A stretch of 64,000 bases of DNA, from positions 14,638 through 78,637 of the forward strand of contig JBCAXJ010000016.1 in the NCBI GenBank assembly GCA_038534135.1, written 5' to 3'. This DNA is from Thermohalobaculum sp038534135. Its GTDB lineage: Bacteria > Pseudomonadota > Alphaproteobacteria > Rhodobacterales > Rhodobacteraceae. How positions within the stretch are numbered: position 1 is the first letter of the stretch; every line of letters begins with the position of its first letter. Made by a program: the position numbers and the translations under genes. Under the pieces are notes generated by a model that worked only from the letters and a program-made list of their open reading frames with translations, did no database searches and was not told the DNA's origin. Of this stretch, positions 1 through 8,862 are shown piece after piece.

Positions 1-776
1 CTCTCGCCGATGGCCGTCAGCGCAGCCACGGATCGCGCTTCTTCGGCGGCGTCATCGGTGTTGCTGGTGATCGGAATTTCGCGTCCGTGCCGTTTGTTAG
101 ATGCCAAATGCCCTGCGGCAAAGACCCGGATCCCCATGGTACCCATATCTTGCGCGGCACAATCGTGGAGGAGCCCGTTGAAATCGTGGGTGTTCCACGA
201 CCCGATAGCAGATCGGTCAGCCGTCGGATTGAGCATATTGTAATAGACCTGCGCAACATCGAAACGACCGGCGCGGACAACCAGTTTCAATGCTGCTGGA
301 TCGCCGAGCGCTGTCATCCCAAGATGCCGGCACAATCCTTGCTCCCGCAAGGTTTCCATAAGATCAGCGAGGTGAAGCGCCGCGTTCGCATCCAATCCAT
401 GCTCGGCGCCGATTTGGTTGTGGAGGAAGACGAGGTCGACACTCTCTCGTCCAAGCCGATCCAGCGAGGCTTTGACCGAACTCAGCATCTGACCCTTGTG
501 ATCCTGCGCCGAGAGATCCAAGCGAAACTTGGTCGAGATGCCAGACAGTGCTGTCCCAGGCCGCTCGGCCAGCCATCCTCCTATCACCGTCTCGGAGACG
601 CCGTCGCCATAGCCTGCTGCCGTATCAATCCAATCGATACCCGCAGCAATGGCCATGTCCAGCGCCGCATAAGCGGTGTCGCGGTCCTGATGGATCAGAA
701 CGCCACCGACCCATCCTCCTCCGAAGGTGATGCGCGGAACCTGCAAATCCGTCCGCCCGAACCTTTTGTGCTCCAC
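1..776 (-). CDS. Aldo/keto reductase, C-terminus cut by window edge
   Basis: Partial gene running off the left edge; about 258 codons are present and family members usually have 300-340. It probably reduces a carbonyl compound with NADPH in the cytosol; the substrate is unknown. The four catalytic residues of the family are all visible: Asp51 and Tyr56 (in DTAAGYG), Lys83 (STK) and His119 (FLHNQ). The N-terminal FGRTDLQVPRITFGGG is typical of the family's first strand. The start is taken as GTG at 776 because GGAGGA lies just upstream; no ATG fits better. It is divergent from the DUF2061 gene, about 80 bases away. Confidence 0.85.
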   Translation of the reverse strand, partial: MEHKRFGRTDLQVPRITFGGGWVGGVLIHQDRDTAYAALDMAIAAGIDWIDTAAGYGDGVSETVIGGWLAERPGTALSGISTKFRLDLSAQDHKGQMLSSVKASLDRLGRESVDLVFLHNQIGAEHGLDANAALHLADLMETLREQGLCRHLGMTALGDPAALKLVVRAGRFDVAQVYYNMLNPTADRSAIGSWNTHDFNGLLHDCAAQDMGTMGIRVFAAGHLASNKRHGREIPITSNTDDAAEEARSVAALTAIGE

Positions 777-855
777 TGGATCCTCCCTCTTTTGCGTTTT
801 TGTCTGAGAACAGTCATAGTCTCAGTCCCGGCAGTGTTCTTGACGGAGCATACAG

Positions 856-1374
856 GTGTCCGAGACAATCGCGAAACCTGCCCCTGTCGAGCCACGTGAG
901 ATCCCAGTGGTCGATCCCAAACGCTCGTTCGCCAAGGCGATCTCGTGGCGCATCGTCGGGACGCTCGATACTCTCCTTTTGAGCTTCGTCATCCTGACCT
1001 TCCTGGCACCGGTTTTCGGGATGGAGCCCGGATCTCACGCTGACAACGCCCAGACCGCCACATTCATCGCTGTGACGGAAGTCGCGACGAAGATGGTTCT
1101 GTACTACGCCCATGAACGGCTCTGGGAGCGGTCGCGCTGGAACGTCGGCGTGGATGATCACGGTGCACGGCGCGATGGGCCAAAGCGATCGGGTGTCAAA
1201 ACCGCCACATGGCGGATCACGGCGTCTTTGGACACGATGATCCTTGCGCTGGTCTTCACAGGAAATCTCGGCACGGCAGTCTCGATTGGCGGCTTCGAAG
1301 TGATCACGAAGCTGTTCCTGTACTACTTTCACGAGCGGGCATGGTCACGCGTTCGCTGGGGTATGAAGGGTTGA
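856..1374 (+). CDS. Tandem DUF2061 membrane protein
   Basis: 172 residues with two copies of the small DUF2061 membrane domain, one near residues 22-85 (AKAISWRIVGTLDT) and one near 110-170 (KTATWRITASLDT). Each copy has two predicted membrane-spanning segments and ends in a similar YYxHER motif (YYAHERLWERSRW and YYFHERAWSRVRW). Function is unknown for the family; it is often found near sulfur-metabolism or membrane genes in proteobacteria. The start is GTG at 856, chosen because GGAG sits 7 bases upstream and the ATGs further in would delete the first domain. It converges on the dipeptidase gene with a 4-base gap, so the two transcripts probably end within each other. Confidence 0.8.
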   Translation: MSETIAKPAPVEPREIPVVDPKRSFAKAISWRIVGTLDTLLLSFVILTFLAPVFGMEPGSHADNAQTATFIAVTEVATKMVLYYAHERLWERSRWNVGVDDHGARRDGPKRSGVKTATWRITASLDTMILALVFTGNLGTAVSIGGFEVITKLFLYYFHERAWSRVRWGMKG

Positions 1375-1378
1375 CCGC

Positions 1379-2428
1379 CTAGGGCTTCCAAACGCGCCGC
1401 AGCAACGCCATCCAATTGCCCCAGCAGAGCTTCTCCAGAAGGCGACCGTCATAACCATGGTCCTGCATCGCCTGCCGGAGGGCGGGTAGTCCCGCGAGGT
1501 CTTTGATCACGGCAGGCACGACGGCGCCATCGAAGTCCGAGCCCAGTCCGACCCGGTCCTCGCCGAGAAGTTCCATGAGATGATCGAGGTGGCGCATCAT
1601 CATCTCAAACGGCACATCCGAGACCATCTGCCCGTCGGGACGCAGGAAAGCGGTGGCGAAGTTCAGACCGACCATGCCATCCGTGTGTGCGATTGCGCGA
1701 AGTTGGTCATCCGTCAGGTTGCGCGCATGAGGACAGATCGCATGTGAATTGGAATGCGTGGCAACGACCGGAGCGTCGGACACGCGCACCAAATCCCAGA
1801 ACCCAGATGCGTTCAGATGCGAGACATCCAGCATGATGCCCATCTGGTTGCAGGTCTCGACCAAGCGAACGCCGTCATCGGTAAGCCCGCCACCTGCATC
1901 GGCTGTGGCCGGAAAACGGAACGGCACCCCTTCGGCAAAACGGGTGTTGCGGCTCCAGACCGGACCGAGGGACCGCAGCCCTGCGCGGTAGAAAACCTCT
2001 AGCGCTTCGAAGTCGCCATCAATGGCCTCGGCCCCTTCGAAATGCAGGATTGCTGCCATCCGGCCTTGCGTGCGGCATGCCTCGATCTGATCGACAGAGG
2101 TACAGACCGTCAGGTGCCCGGCGGCCTCCAATCGATGCAGCACCGCGATCTGGCCCAACGCCGCCGGAAGCGCCTCGGCCTGCGGGATCGGCGGCGGCAT
2201 CGGCAGGTCGTATTGCGGTTGCAACATCCGTGTTGTCAGATCGCCGAGGTCGATTGGCGAGGGGATCCAAACGGCGAAGAACCCGCCACCGAACCCCCCG
2301 GCTTCGACCCGCGCCTTGTCGATGTGCCCCGGAAGCCCTTTCGCGAAGCGCTGTGCCGGATCGCCGCCTGCCCGCCAAAGCTCTGACAACAGATCGTTGT
2401 GGCCGTCAAAGATAGCCGGTTCTCGCAT
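1379..2428 (-). CDS. Membrane-dipeptidase family (M19) zinc peptidase
   Basis: 349 residues, full length for peptidase family M19 (renal dipeptidase-like), which hydrolyses dipeptides including those with a D-residue at the C-terminus. Metal-ligand motifs are seen in order: HxD near residues 10-12 (FDGHNDLL), the bridging Glu in HFEGAEAI near 130, His in THSNSH near 220, and the GSDFDG motif near 300. No signal peptide is visible, so it is probably cytosolic. GGGAG precedes the ATG. It lies upstream of nothing on the same strand; the ATP12 gene ends 12 bases before its start, so it may be the third gene of the HAD-ATP12-dipeptidase run. Confidence 0.88.
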   Translation of the reverse strand: MREPAIFDGHNDLLSELWRAGGDPAQRFAKGLPGHIDKARVEAGGFGGGFFAVWIPSPIDLGDLTTRMLQPQYDLPMPPPIPQAEALPAALGQIAVLHRLEAAGHLTVCTSVDQIEACRTQGRMAAILHFEGAEAIDGDFEALEVFYRAGLRSLGPVWSRNTRFAEGVPFRFPATADAGGGLTDDGVRLVETCNQMGIMLDVSHLNASGFWDLVRVSDAPVVATHSNSHAICPHARNLTDDQLRAIAHTDGMVGLNFATAFLRPDGQMVSDVPFEMMMRHLDHLMELLGEDRVGLGSDFDGAVVPAVIKDLAGLPALRQAMQDHGYDGRLLEKLCWGNWMALLRRVWKP

Positions 2429-2440
2429 CGCCCTGCTCCC

Positions 2441-3148
2441 TCAGTCGAGATACCCGAGCAGACTAAGCAGATCGGCTGCGCGGAGGAAATCGCCCCGGCG
2501 GATTTCGGCCTGACGCGCGGCTTCCGCGTCCTCACCCCATTCATCGATATTCCATTGCTCGTCGATACGAGAGAGAGTCCAAGCGTTCTCGGCGTCTATT
2601 GCTCCGCGCCGCACCGCAAGACCCAGCACAAGCGAGCCCGAAATTGTCACCATTTCGGACAGGCAGGTCAGCGCCCAGGCGTCCTGCCGGTGAACCTCGG
2701 ATGCGAGACGTGCGATCGCATCGCCGTCCTGCGGCACATGCATCACGCCTGACGCAACGTTCAGCGCCGCACCCAGATCCTGGCGCGCCCAGTCCAGTAG
2801 AGGATCCCAGCCCTGCGCTTGCTTCAAAACCAGAGCCTCGGGATGATCCGCCCGGTAGCACAGCAGATCCGTCTCGCCGTAGGCGGCGATCGTGTCGGCA
2901 ACAATCATCTGTTCTGGCGCCACACGGTCCAGACACGTTGCAGCCGCGCGCGTCAGCGGCATCGACATCGGCACGATTTCGCCGTCTTGGGCATCCCATT
3001 CCGCTGCGATCCGCTCGGCCATTGCCCGCGCTGGAACGATAACATCGCGCTTGGCGGGCGTTTTCACGGTCCGACCGTCCAGTACAACTGTCCAGCCATC
3101 CGTCTCACCGACGCGTTCGGCGACCGCGTTCTTCCAGAACCGTTTCAT
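2441..3148 (-). CDS. ATP12 family F1-ATPase assembly chaperone
   Basis: 235 residues, typical length. ATP12 proteins bind free alpha subunits of F1-ATPase during assembly; in alphaproteobacteria they are the bacterial counterpart of the mitochondrial chaperone. Recognised from the N-terminal block WTVVLDGRTVKTPAK (residues about 19-33), IAAEWDAQ, and the C-terminal region DEWGEDAEAARQAEIRRGDF. Its ATG overlaps the stop of the upstream HAD gene in an ATGA arrangement (3145-3148), which implies translational coupling. This HAD-ATP12 pairing is common in Rhodobacterales, from general knowledge of the group. Confidence 0.9.
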   Translation of the reverse strand: MKRFWKNAVAERVGETDGWTVVLDGRTVKTPAKRDVIVPARAMAERIAAEWDAQDGEIVPMSMPLTRAAATCLDRVAPEQMIVADTIAAYGETDLLCYRADHPEALVLKQAQGWDPLLDWARQDLGAALNVASGVMHVPQDGDAIARLASEVHRQDAWALTCLSEMVTISGSLVLGLAVRRGAIDAENAWTLSRIDEQWNIDEWGEDAEAARQAEIRRGDFLRAADLLSLLGYLD

Positions 3149-3828
3149 GGCTCACCGATCAATTCTGCAACCAGCGATGCAAGCTCGGCCGTCTCGTCTG
3201 CCATCCGCTCAGCGCCTCCGCGCTGAAGACGGGCATCCTCGTGATATCCCCAACGCACACCGATCCTGCGTACGTTCGCCGCACGTCCCATGGCCATGTC
3301 GAACTCGGTATCGCCAATCATCACAGTATGCGCGGCCTCCGCACCCGTACCGGCAAGACAGTTCAGGATCATCTGCGGATGTGGCTTGGATGGTGCATCG
3401 TCTGCGGTCTGCGTCGCGAGGAACATGTGCGAGAGCTCGTGCGTGCGCAAAAATCGGTCAAGGCCTGCGCGCGACTTGCCCGTTGCCGCAGAGAGCAGGT
3501 AACCCGCAGCATCGAGGTGATGGATCAGATTGAGCGCTCCACCGTAAAGTGGCGTGTTCGCCACCGCGGCGCCGTCCTCCCGGTGCAGTCGGTTTCCGGT
3601 CTTGTAATCCTGTGCCAACTGCATTCGCTCTTCGTATTCTGCATCCGGCGCGAGCACGGCCATCGCCTCGGGCAACGAAAGACCGACGATCCCCAGCGCG
3701 TCCGCCCGTGACGGCACCGGACGACCCGCTGCGCGGAACGCATGACTCATCGACGCCACAATGTGATCCTGACTGTCGACGAGTGTCCCGTCGATATCGA
3801 AAATCACGAGTTTCAGGGGCGTGTTCAT
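3145..3828 (-). CDS. HAD-superfamily hydrolase, phosphoglycolate-phosphatase-like
   Basis: 227 residues. HAD subfamily IA phosphatase: the nucleophile motif DIDGTLVDS lies near residues 10-18, a Thr/Ser motif SAATGKS in the middle, and the acidic motif MIGDTEFDMAMGR toward the C-terminus. Substrate is unknown; phosphoglycolate or nucleotide phosphates are possible. I place the start at the ATG at 3828, directly before the first beta strand; an open frame extends further upstream to 4023 but that stretch is not conserved-looking and overlaps the rpmE upstream region. It overlaps the ATP12 gene by 4 bases downstream. Confidence 0.85.
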   Translation of the reverse strand: MNTPLKLVIFDIDGTLVDSQDHIVASMSHAFRAAGRPVPSRADALGIVGLSLPEAMAVLAPDAEYEERMQLAQDYKTGNRLHREDGAAVANTPLYGGALNLIHHLDAAGYLLSAATGKSRAGLDRFLRTHELSHMFLATQTADDAPSKPHPQMILNCLAGTGAEAAHTVMIGDTEFDMAMGRAANVRRIGVRWGYHEDARLQRGGAERMADETAELASLVAELIGEP

Positions 3829-4040
3829 GTGCCCCACTTGCCGCTCCTGCAATGCCGTGGCAAGGGGTTGGGATGCGTCTGAGGGGTGGCGCGGCAAATC
3901 GCTCAGCGTGCGCGCAGGCAGGGGTTGCACGTCACGCCGATGTCCCTTATAGAGCGCGCTCTTCGCCGGACAGGGTTCAGCGAGATCGTTTGGATTTGAG
4001 AGGCCGCGCGATGCGCGCCCCACACAGCATGGACGGTACG

Positions 4041-4262
4041 ATGAAAAGCGACATTCATCCGGAATACCACATGATCGACGTCAAGATGACGGACGGCACG
4101 ATCGTCAAGATGCGCTCGACCTGGGGCAGTGAGAACGACACGCTCACACTGGACATCGACCCGAGCGCGCATCCGGCATGGACCGGCGGCGGCACGAAGT
4201 TGATGGACACCGGCGGGCGCGTGTCGAGATTCAAGAAGAAATTCGACGGTTTCGGATTCTGA
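4041..4262 (+). CDS. rpmE: Ribosomal protein L31, zinc-free form
   Basis: 73 residues, full length. It is a small protein of the 50S subunit at the bridge to the 30S head. The block KSDIHPEYHMIDVKMTDG is characteristic of L31, and the C-terminus RVSRFKKKFDGFGF also fits. The CxxC zinc-binding cysteines found in one L31 class are absent: there are no cysteines at all, so this is the zinc-independent (C-minus) type. The start is the ATG at 4041; an in-frame upstream extension is not conserved. A strong intrinsic terminator follows 55 bases downstream. Confidence 0.93.
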   Translation: MKSDIHPEYHMIDVKMTDGTIVKMRSTWGSENDTLTLDIDPSAHPAWTGGGTKLMDTGGRVSRFKKKFDGFGF

Positions 4263-4317
4263 ACAAGCTCGGAAGAATCCGCGGCGCCGATCGCGCTAAC
4301 TCAACCCTATGACAACC

Positions 4318-4344
4318 AAGCGCCGGTCTCCCCGGCGCTTTTTT
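4318..4344 (+). terminator. Intrinsic terminator after rpmE
   Basis: Perfect 9-bp inverted repeat AAGCGCCGG / CCGGCGCTT with a 5-base loop, followed by a run of six T. It ends the rpmE transcript and separates it from mipZ. Confidence 0.9.
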
Positions 4345-4432
4345 AGTCTGATCAGCCAAATCTGAGAACACTCGCGTTGGGCGCTTCAGTATCTCAACAC
4401 TTTTCGTCACCACGCAAGCCGAGGACGTCGCT

Positions 4433-5248
4433 ATGACGGATGCGACACATGTGATCGTCCTTGGCAACGAAAAGGGCGGCTCTGGCAAAAGCACGACGTC
4501 GATGCACCTATTTGTGGCGCTCGCACGCGCAGGGCACACGATCGGTGCGATAGACCTGGATTCGCGCCAGCAAACATTCTTTCGCTATCTCGACAACCGC
4601 AACGCCTACAATGAACGGCAAGGCGTCTCGCTGGCTATGCCAGTCTTGGCGGCGGTCGACCCGTCCACCGCACCGATGCGCGCGGACGCGGCGCTCGCGG
4701 ATCGCCAGAGCCTTGAAGACACCATCGCATTCCTGTCGAAGACATGCAGTTTCATCATCATCGACACGCCTGGCGCTGCAACGCCTCTAAGTGAAGCAGC
4801 ACATGCCGCTGCGGATACGCTGGTCACGCCCATGAATGACAGCCTGATCGACTTCGATCTGCTCGGGCGCCTGGATCCAAACTCTGGAAAGGTACTCGGC
4901 CCGTCGATCTACTCAGAAATGGTCTGGTCCGGTCGGCAGGCGCGCGCAATGGCAGGCAAGACGCCCACGGACTGGGTCGTGTTGCGCAATCGGATGTCCA
5001 CGCTCGAGAGCCGCAACAAACGCAAAGTCGGCGGCGCGCTGACCGAGTTGAGCGACCGGATTGGCTTCCGCGTGATCCCCGGTTTCTCGGAACGCGTCAT
5101 CTTTCGGGAGTTGTTCCTTAACGGCCTGACACTGTTGGACCTGAAAAAAGACGGGCTGATCAGCCTTACCCTGAGCCATGTGGCCGCACGTCAGGAACTG
5201 CGCGACATGATAAAGGCGCTGAACTTGCCCGCGATGGGCGTTGACTGA
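4433..5248 (+). CDS. mipZ: Division-plane positioning ATPase MipZ
   Basis: 271 residues. MipZ is a ParA/MinD-family ATPase of alphaproteobacteria that forms a gradient from the ParB-bound poles and inhibits FtsZ assembly, so that the ring forms at midcell. A deviant Walker A motif KGGSGKSTT is at residues about 14-22, the Walker A' region gives AIDLDSRQ, and Walker B is IIIDTPG. The C-terminal RELFLNGLTLLDL block matches MipZ more than generic ParA. parB is not adjacent. A terminator isolates it from rpmE, so it likely has its own promoter in 4345-4432. Confidence 0.9.
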   Translation: MTDATHVIVLGNEKGGSGKSTTSMHLFVALARAGHTIGAIDLDSRQQTFFRYLDNRNAYNERQGVSLAMPVLAAVDPSTAPMRADAALADRQSLEDTIAFLSKTCSFIIIDTPGAATPLSEAAHAAADTLVTPMNDSLIDFDLLGRLDPNSGKVLGPSIYSEMVWSGRQARAMAGKTPTDWVVLRNRMSTLESRNKRKVGGALTELSDRIGFRVIPGFSERVIFRELFLNGLTLLDLKKDGLISLTLSHVAARQELRDMIKALNLPAMGVD

Positions 5249-5271
5249 CTGGGAAGCGGAGGGCTTGAGCC

Positions 5272-6576
5272 ATGCGGATCGCGATGATCGGGACAGGGTA
5301 TGTCGGGCTGGTCTCGGGCGTATGCTTTTCAGACTTTGGCCACGATGTGATCTGCATCGACAAGGACGCGACCAAGATCGACAAGCTTCTGTCGGGCGAT
5401 GTGCCGATCTTTGAACCCGGCTTGGACGTTCTCCTGGCGAAGAACACAGCGGCTGGACGACTCCGGTTCACGACGGATCTCGCCGACGGTGTTCAGGGCG
5501 CGGACGCGGTCTTCATCGCGGTCGGCACACCGGCACGGCGGGGGGACGGCCATGCTGACCTAAGCTACGTGTTCGCGGCGGCCGAGGAACTCGCCGGGTT
5601 GCTGGCCCAGTACACTGTCGTGGTGACCAAATCGACCGTGCCGGTCGGCACCAATCGACGGATTGAAGAAACAATTACAGCGGCAGCGCCTCAGGCGGCC
5701 TTCGACGTCGCATCAAACCCCGAGTTTCTGCGCGAAGGGGCAGCAATCGAAGACTTCATGCGTCCTGACAGGGTCATCGTGGGGTGCGAAAGCGAGCGTG
5801 CTCAAGTCGTGATGCGCGAAATCTACAGACCACTGAACATCCGAGAGACACCGGTTGTCTTCACCGATCTCGAATCCGCCGAGATGATCAAATACGCGGC
5901 CAATGCCTTTCTCGCCACCAAGATCACTTTCATCAACGAGATCGCCGATCTTTGCGAAAAGACCGGCGCAAACGTCCAATCGGTCGCCAAGGGTATCGGA
6001 CTGGACGGAAGGATCGGCGGCAAGTTCCTGCATCCTGGACCAGGATATGGGGGATCTTGTTTTCCGAAAGATACGTTAGCTCTCGTCCAAACCGCCGAGC
6101 AGCATGCCAGCCCGATGAAGATCGTGCGGACCGTTGTGGACGTGAACAACGCCAGGCCCGGACAGATGACGCACAAGATCATCGAGACGGCCGGAGGGTC
6201 GGTTGCGGGGAAACGCATTGCGATCCTTGGTGTGACCTTCAAGCCCAACACGGACGACATGCGCGAATCACCCTCGCTGGTCATTGTGCCCGAGTTACGC
6301 GATGCAGGCGCCGAGATCGTGCTGTGTGATCCGCAAGGCCGGAGAGAGGGCGAGCCACAGTTGGGCCCCGCCGAATGGGTCGACGAGCCCTATGCTGCTG
6401 CGCGCGGCGCCGATGTTCTGGTGCTGCTGACGGAGTGGAATGAGTTCCGAGGTCTCGATCTGCAACGCCTGTTCCAGCAGATGTCGGGTGCGGTCTTCGT
6501 CGATCTCCGCAACGTATATGTGCCGGAAGACGTGCGTGAAGCCGGGTTCACCTATGCATCGATCGGGCGCCCCTGA
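5272..6576 (+). CDS. ugd: UDP-glucose 6-dehydrogenase
   Basis: 434 residues, full length. It oxidises UDP-glucose to UDP-glucuronate with two NAD+, feeding exopolysaccharide and lipid synthesis. The N-terminal Rossmann motif is MIGTGYVGLVSG (GxGxxG). The substrate-domain motif GPGYGGSCFPKDT contains the catalytic Cys, and the C-terminal UDP-binding domain includes LGVTFKPNTDDMRESPS. It starts 23 bases after mipZ with a good GGAGGG-like ribosome site, so the two may be cotranscribed. It converges on dacA-like downstream with a 29-base gap. Confidence 0.93.
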   Translation: MRIAMIGTGYVGLVSGVCFSDFGHDVICIDKDATKIDKLLSGDVPIFEPGLDVLLAKNTAAGRLRFTTDLADGVQGADAVFIAVGTPARRGDGHADLSYVFAAAEELAGLLAQYTVVVTKSTVPVGTNRRIEETITAAAPQAAFDVASNPEFLREGAAIEDFMRPDRVIVGCESERAQVVMREIYRPLNIRETPVVFTDLESAEMIKYAANAFLATKITFINEIADLCEKTGANVQSVAKGIGLDGRIGGKFLHPGPGYGGSCFPKDTLALVQTAEQHASPMKIVRTVVDVNNARPGQMTHKIIETAGGSVAGKRIAILGVTFKPNTDDMRESPSLVIVPELRDAGAEIVLCDPQGRREGEPQLGPAEWVDEPYAAARGADVLVLLTEWNEFRGLDLQRLFQQMSGAVFVDLRNVYVPEDVREAGFTYASIGRP

Positions 6577-6605
6577 GCCAACTGCGCTGGCTTCCTGGCA
6601 GCGGA

Positions 6606-7994
6606 TTATCTTGGCGTCGCGACGACCCGGCAGATCAGAGCGCGCTGCAGCAGCTCGCCGCAGATCTGATGCGCGTTACCCTGGCTTAATCCCGTCATCC
6701 GCAGCTTGTAGATCTGCTTACCAACACGGCCAATCGACTGCGAGACCCGGAAACTGGGTTTTACACGACCGACGAAAGGCTTGTTGCTGATCCCGACGAG
6801 ATCGGCGAGAGCGTGCTCTTCGGTGCTGTAAGGTCCAACCTCGGCAGTCCAATTGGTCGAGGACTGTGCGACACGTGCCTGTGGCTTAGGCGTCGGAATT
6901 GGAGAGATAGACGCGCTGCGGGTCCGAGAGAGTACATCTCTCGTGCCGGCCGTTTGCTCACCCCCGCGCGGAATTGGCAAATCTGCGATCGTCGGTGCCG
7001 AATAACGGCTGGAACTCGGTTGTGGAACAGACGCCGCGGCTTGTGGGACAAGTATCTTGCCGAGTGCCGCGATCCGTGTATCCGGCGCGCCAGGCTTGCG
7101 GCGTGGAAGTGGCGACCATCCGGGCGGTTTGCCCTTGGACGTTGCGCTGCGTACTTGCGGGCGGACCTTGCGGGCTTTGCTCTTCGCGCGAGAGAAACCA
7201 ATGTCCAGCAGTTTGGTTACGCGCCGGCTCCGATCGGCAGAGGAACTCGCGCCGAACTGGACGGCAAGGATCTGCTTACGACCCCGCCGCGCCGACGCAA
7301 CGAGGTTGTAGCCTGCCGCACGGGTGTATCCGGTCTTAATGCCATCTGCGCCGGGATAGCTGCGCAACAGGCGGTTGGTGTTCCAGACCCGCTTGCCTGC
7401 CGCATAGTCGGTCTTGCGTTTGAAGATGTTGTAGTACTGCGGATAGTCGAAGAACAGGTGCCGTCCGAGGATCGCCATGTCACGCGCAGTCGAGTAGTGC
7501 CCTGACGACGTGAGCCCGTGCGGGTTGCGAAACGCGGTGTTGCGCATGCCTAGGTGCTTCGCCTTTCGCGTCATCAGACGCGCAAAACCCCGCTGAGACC
7601 CCCCGATTCCCTCTGCGAGAACCATCGCCGCATCGTTTGCTGATTTCAGTGCAGTTGCCCGGATCAGGCTGCGTACCGTAACCCGCTGCCCCGATTTGAG
7701 GTAGAGCTTGGATGCTGGCTGGCGCGCAGCATGCCGCGAAACCCGAAGTTTCTGGTTGAGCCGAAGACGCCCGTCCCGCACCGCTTCAAACGTCAGGTAA
7801 AGCGTCATCATCTTGGTCAGCGACGCAGGGTGCAGCCGCTGATCAGCGCTGCGCGCATAGAGGACTTTACCATTGCGCATATCCATGACGAGCGAGGCCT
7901 TGGGCGCTGCGTGCGCTGGCGGAGCCGCGAGAAACGCAGCCAGCGTCAAAAATGATAAAACCAATCCACGAAGTATCATCACAGGGATGCTCAT
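6606..7994 (-). CDS. D-alanyl-D-alanine carboxypeptidase with C-terminal SPOR domain
   Basis: 462 residues. A low-molecular-weight penicillin-binding protein (family S11) that trims the terminal D-Ala of peptidoglycan stem peptides in the periplasm. An N-terminal signal peptide is followed by AHA|AP as a likely cleavage site near residue 29. Active-site motifs: SLTK (SxxK) near 60, KSAND (SxN) near 115, and KTG in GIKTGYTRAAG near 220. A Pro/Arg-rich linker leads to a C-terminal SPOR domain (from about residue 385, EVGPYSTEEHALADL), which in other proteins binds denuded glycan at the septum. The catalytic domain plus SPOR arrangement is common in Rhodobacterales and suggests a division-site role. 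Confidence 0.92.
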   Translation of the reverse strand: MSIPVMILRGLVLSFLTLAAFLAAPPAHAAPKASLVMDMRNGKVLYARSADQRLHPASLTKMMTLYLTFEAVRDGRLRLNQKLRVSRHAARQPASKLYLKSGQRVTVRSLIRATALKSANDAAMVLAEGIGGSQRGFARLMTRKAKHLGMRNTAFRNPHGLTSSGHYSTARDMAILGRHLFFDYPQYYNIFKRKTDYAAGKRVWNTNRLLRSYPGADGIKTGYTRAAGYNLVASARRGRKQILAVQFGASSSADRSRRVTKLLDIGFSRAKSKARKVRPQVRSATSKGKPPGWSPLPRRKPGAPDTRIAALGKILVPQAAASVPQPSSSRYSAPTIADLPIPRGGEQTAGTRDVLSRTRSASISPIPTPKPQARVAQSSTNWTAEVGPYSTEEHALADLVGISNKPFVGRVKPSFRVSQSIGRVGKQIYKLRMTGLSQGNAHQICGELLQRALICRVVATPR

Positions 7995-8162
7995 CGCCTG
8001 CTATCCTTGCCTGTTGTCGAATTTCGCCTGTCGAGCCGCTCTTTGTCGGTCTTCCTCAGGCGACATCTGCCAAGAGCACCGTAACATGCTGTGAGACAAT
8101 TGAGAATCACAAAGTTCCATTCTTTGTAGGCCTCCACCGATCCGAGCCGTAGAAATTTATTG

Positions 8163-8212
8163 TGCGGCGCAGCATTCTTCTCTTGACGCAGTGCAGCATA
8201 AAGATCATATAC
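8163..8212 (+). promoter_or_regulatory. Candidate promoter and TGC-palindrome upstream of the phasin gene
   Basis: A TTGACG box at 8183-8188 is followed 17-18 bases later by CATATA/ATATAC as a possible -10, about 70 bases before the phasin start. Just upstream is a small TGC-GGC-GCA palindrome (8163-8171) resembling the TGC-rich sites bound by the PHA repressor PhaR in Paracoccus and Rhodobacter. Both are short matches seen by eye; the PhaR link is inference. The rest of 7995-8280 shows nothing else. Confidence 0.35.
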
Positions 8213-8280
8213 CCGTCAGAACGATACCGGGTTCACCAAGACACAAATGTCTAAACAAACCTTAGAAGATGGAGACGCAC

Positions 8281-8712
8281 ATGACCAAGGCAGCCACCAA
8301 GCAAGTCGAAGAATTCACCGCAGAAGCTAAAAAGACTATGGAAGAAGGTGTCGAAAAGATGGCGAAAGGCGTTGAAGACGTGACCGCGTTCGGTCAAGAC
8401 AACGTGGAAGCCATGATGACCTCTGGCAAGGTGTTCGCCAAGGCCACCGAAGAGATGAATGCCGAGATCATCGCGTTTTCGAAGAAGAGCTACGAGGACG
8501 GCATGGCGGCAGCCAAGGAAATCTCGTCGGTCAAGTCGGTCAGCGAGTTCTTCGAAAAGCAAACCGCTTTCGCAAAAAGCAGCTTTGAGAACTATGTCGC
8601 CGAAGCAACCAAGCTGAACGAAATCTACTCGTCCGCAGCGAAGGAAGCGTTCGAGCCACTCAACGCACGGTTCAGCGCAGCCGCCGAGATGGTCAAGACC
8701 TACAAGGCCTGA
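8281..8712 (+). CDS. Phasin family protein
   Basis: 143 residues, Lys/Glu/Ala-rich and almost entirely predicted helix, as expected for phasins that coat polyhydroxyalkanoate granules. The family pattern is visible in FGQDNVEAMMTSGKVFAKATEEMNAEIIAFSKKSYEDG. The ATG at 8281 is preferred over the ATG at 8269 because GGAG sits 7 bases before it. It is monocistronic between an upstream candidate promoter and a downstream terminator, typical for an abundant granule protein. No PHA synthase is in the window. Confidence 0.88.
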   Translation: MTKAATKQVEEFTAEAKKTMEEGVEKMAKGVEDVTAFGQDNVEAMMTSGKVFAKATEEMNAEIIAFSKKSYEDGMAAAKEISSVKSVSEFFEKQTAFAKSSFENYVAEATKLNEIYSSAAKEAFEPLNARFSAAAEMVKTYKA

Positions 8713-8772
8713 TCAGCGCGCCCAGCCTGCTCGCTCCGCCCTGGTGGAGCGGTTCAAAAACGAAAAGCCGTT

Positions 8773-8796
8773 AAGGGGGCAGTAACGCCCCCTTTT
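8773..8796 (+). terminator. Intrinsic terminator after the phasin gene
   Basis: 8-bp perfect inverted repeat AAGGGGGC / GCCCCCTT with a 6-base loop and a TTTT tail, 60 bases after the phasin stop codon. Confidence 0.88.
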
Positions 8797-8862
8797 CTAA
8801 TTCTACCGAACGACTATATTTGCCGCCTATCCAATCTATGCCGCAAAGAGTTGATCACCCGA

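Noticed and set aside
87..899. 270-aa plus-strand open frame
   Set aside because: Antisense to the aldo/keto reductase, which has all four catalytic residues; the plus frame has no protein-like motifs.
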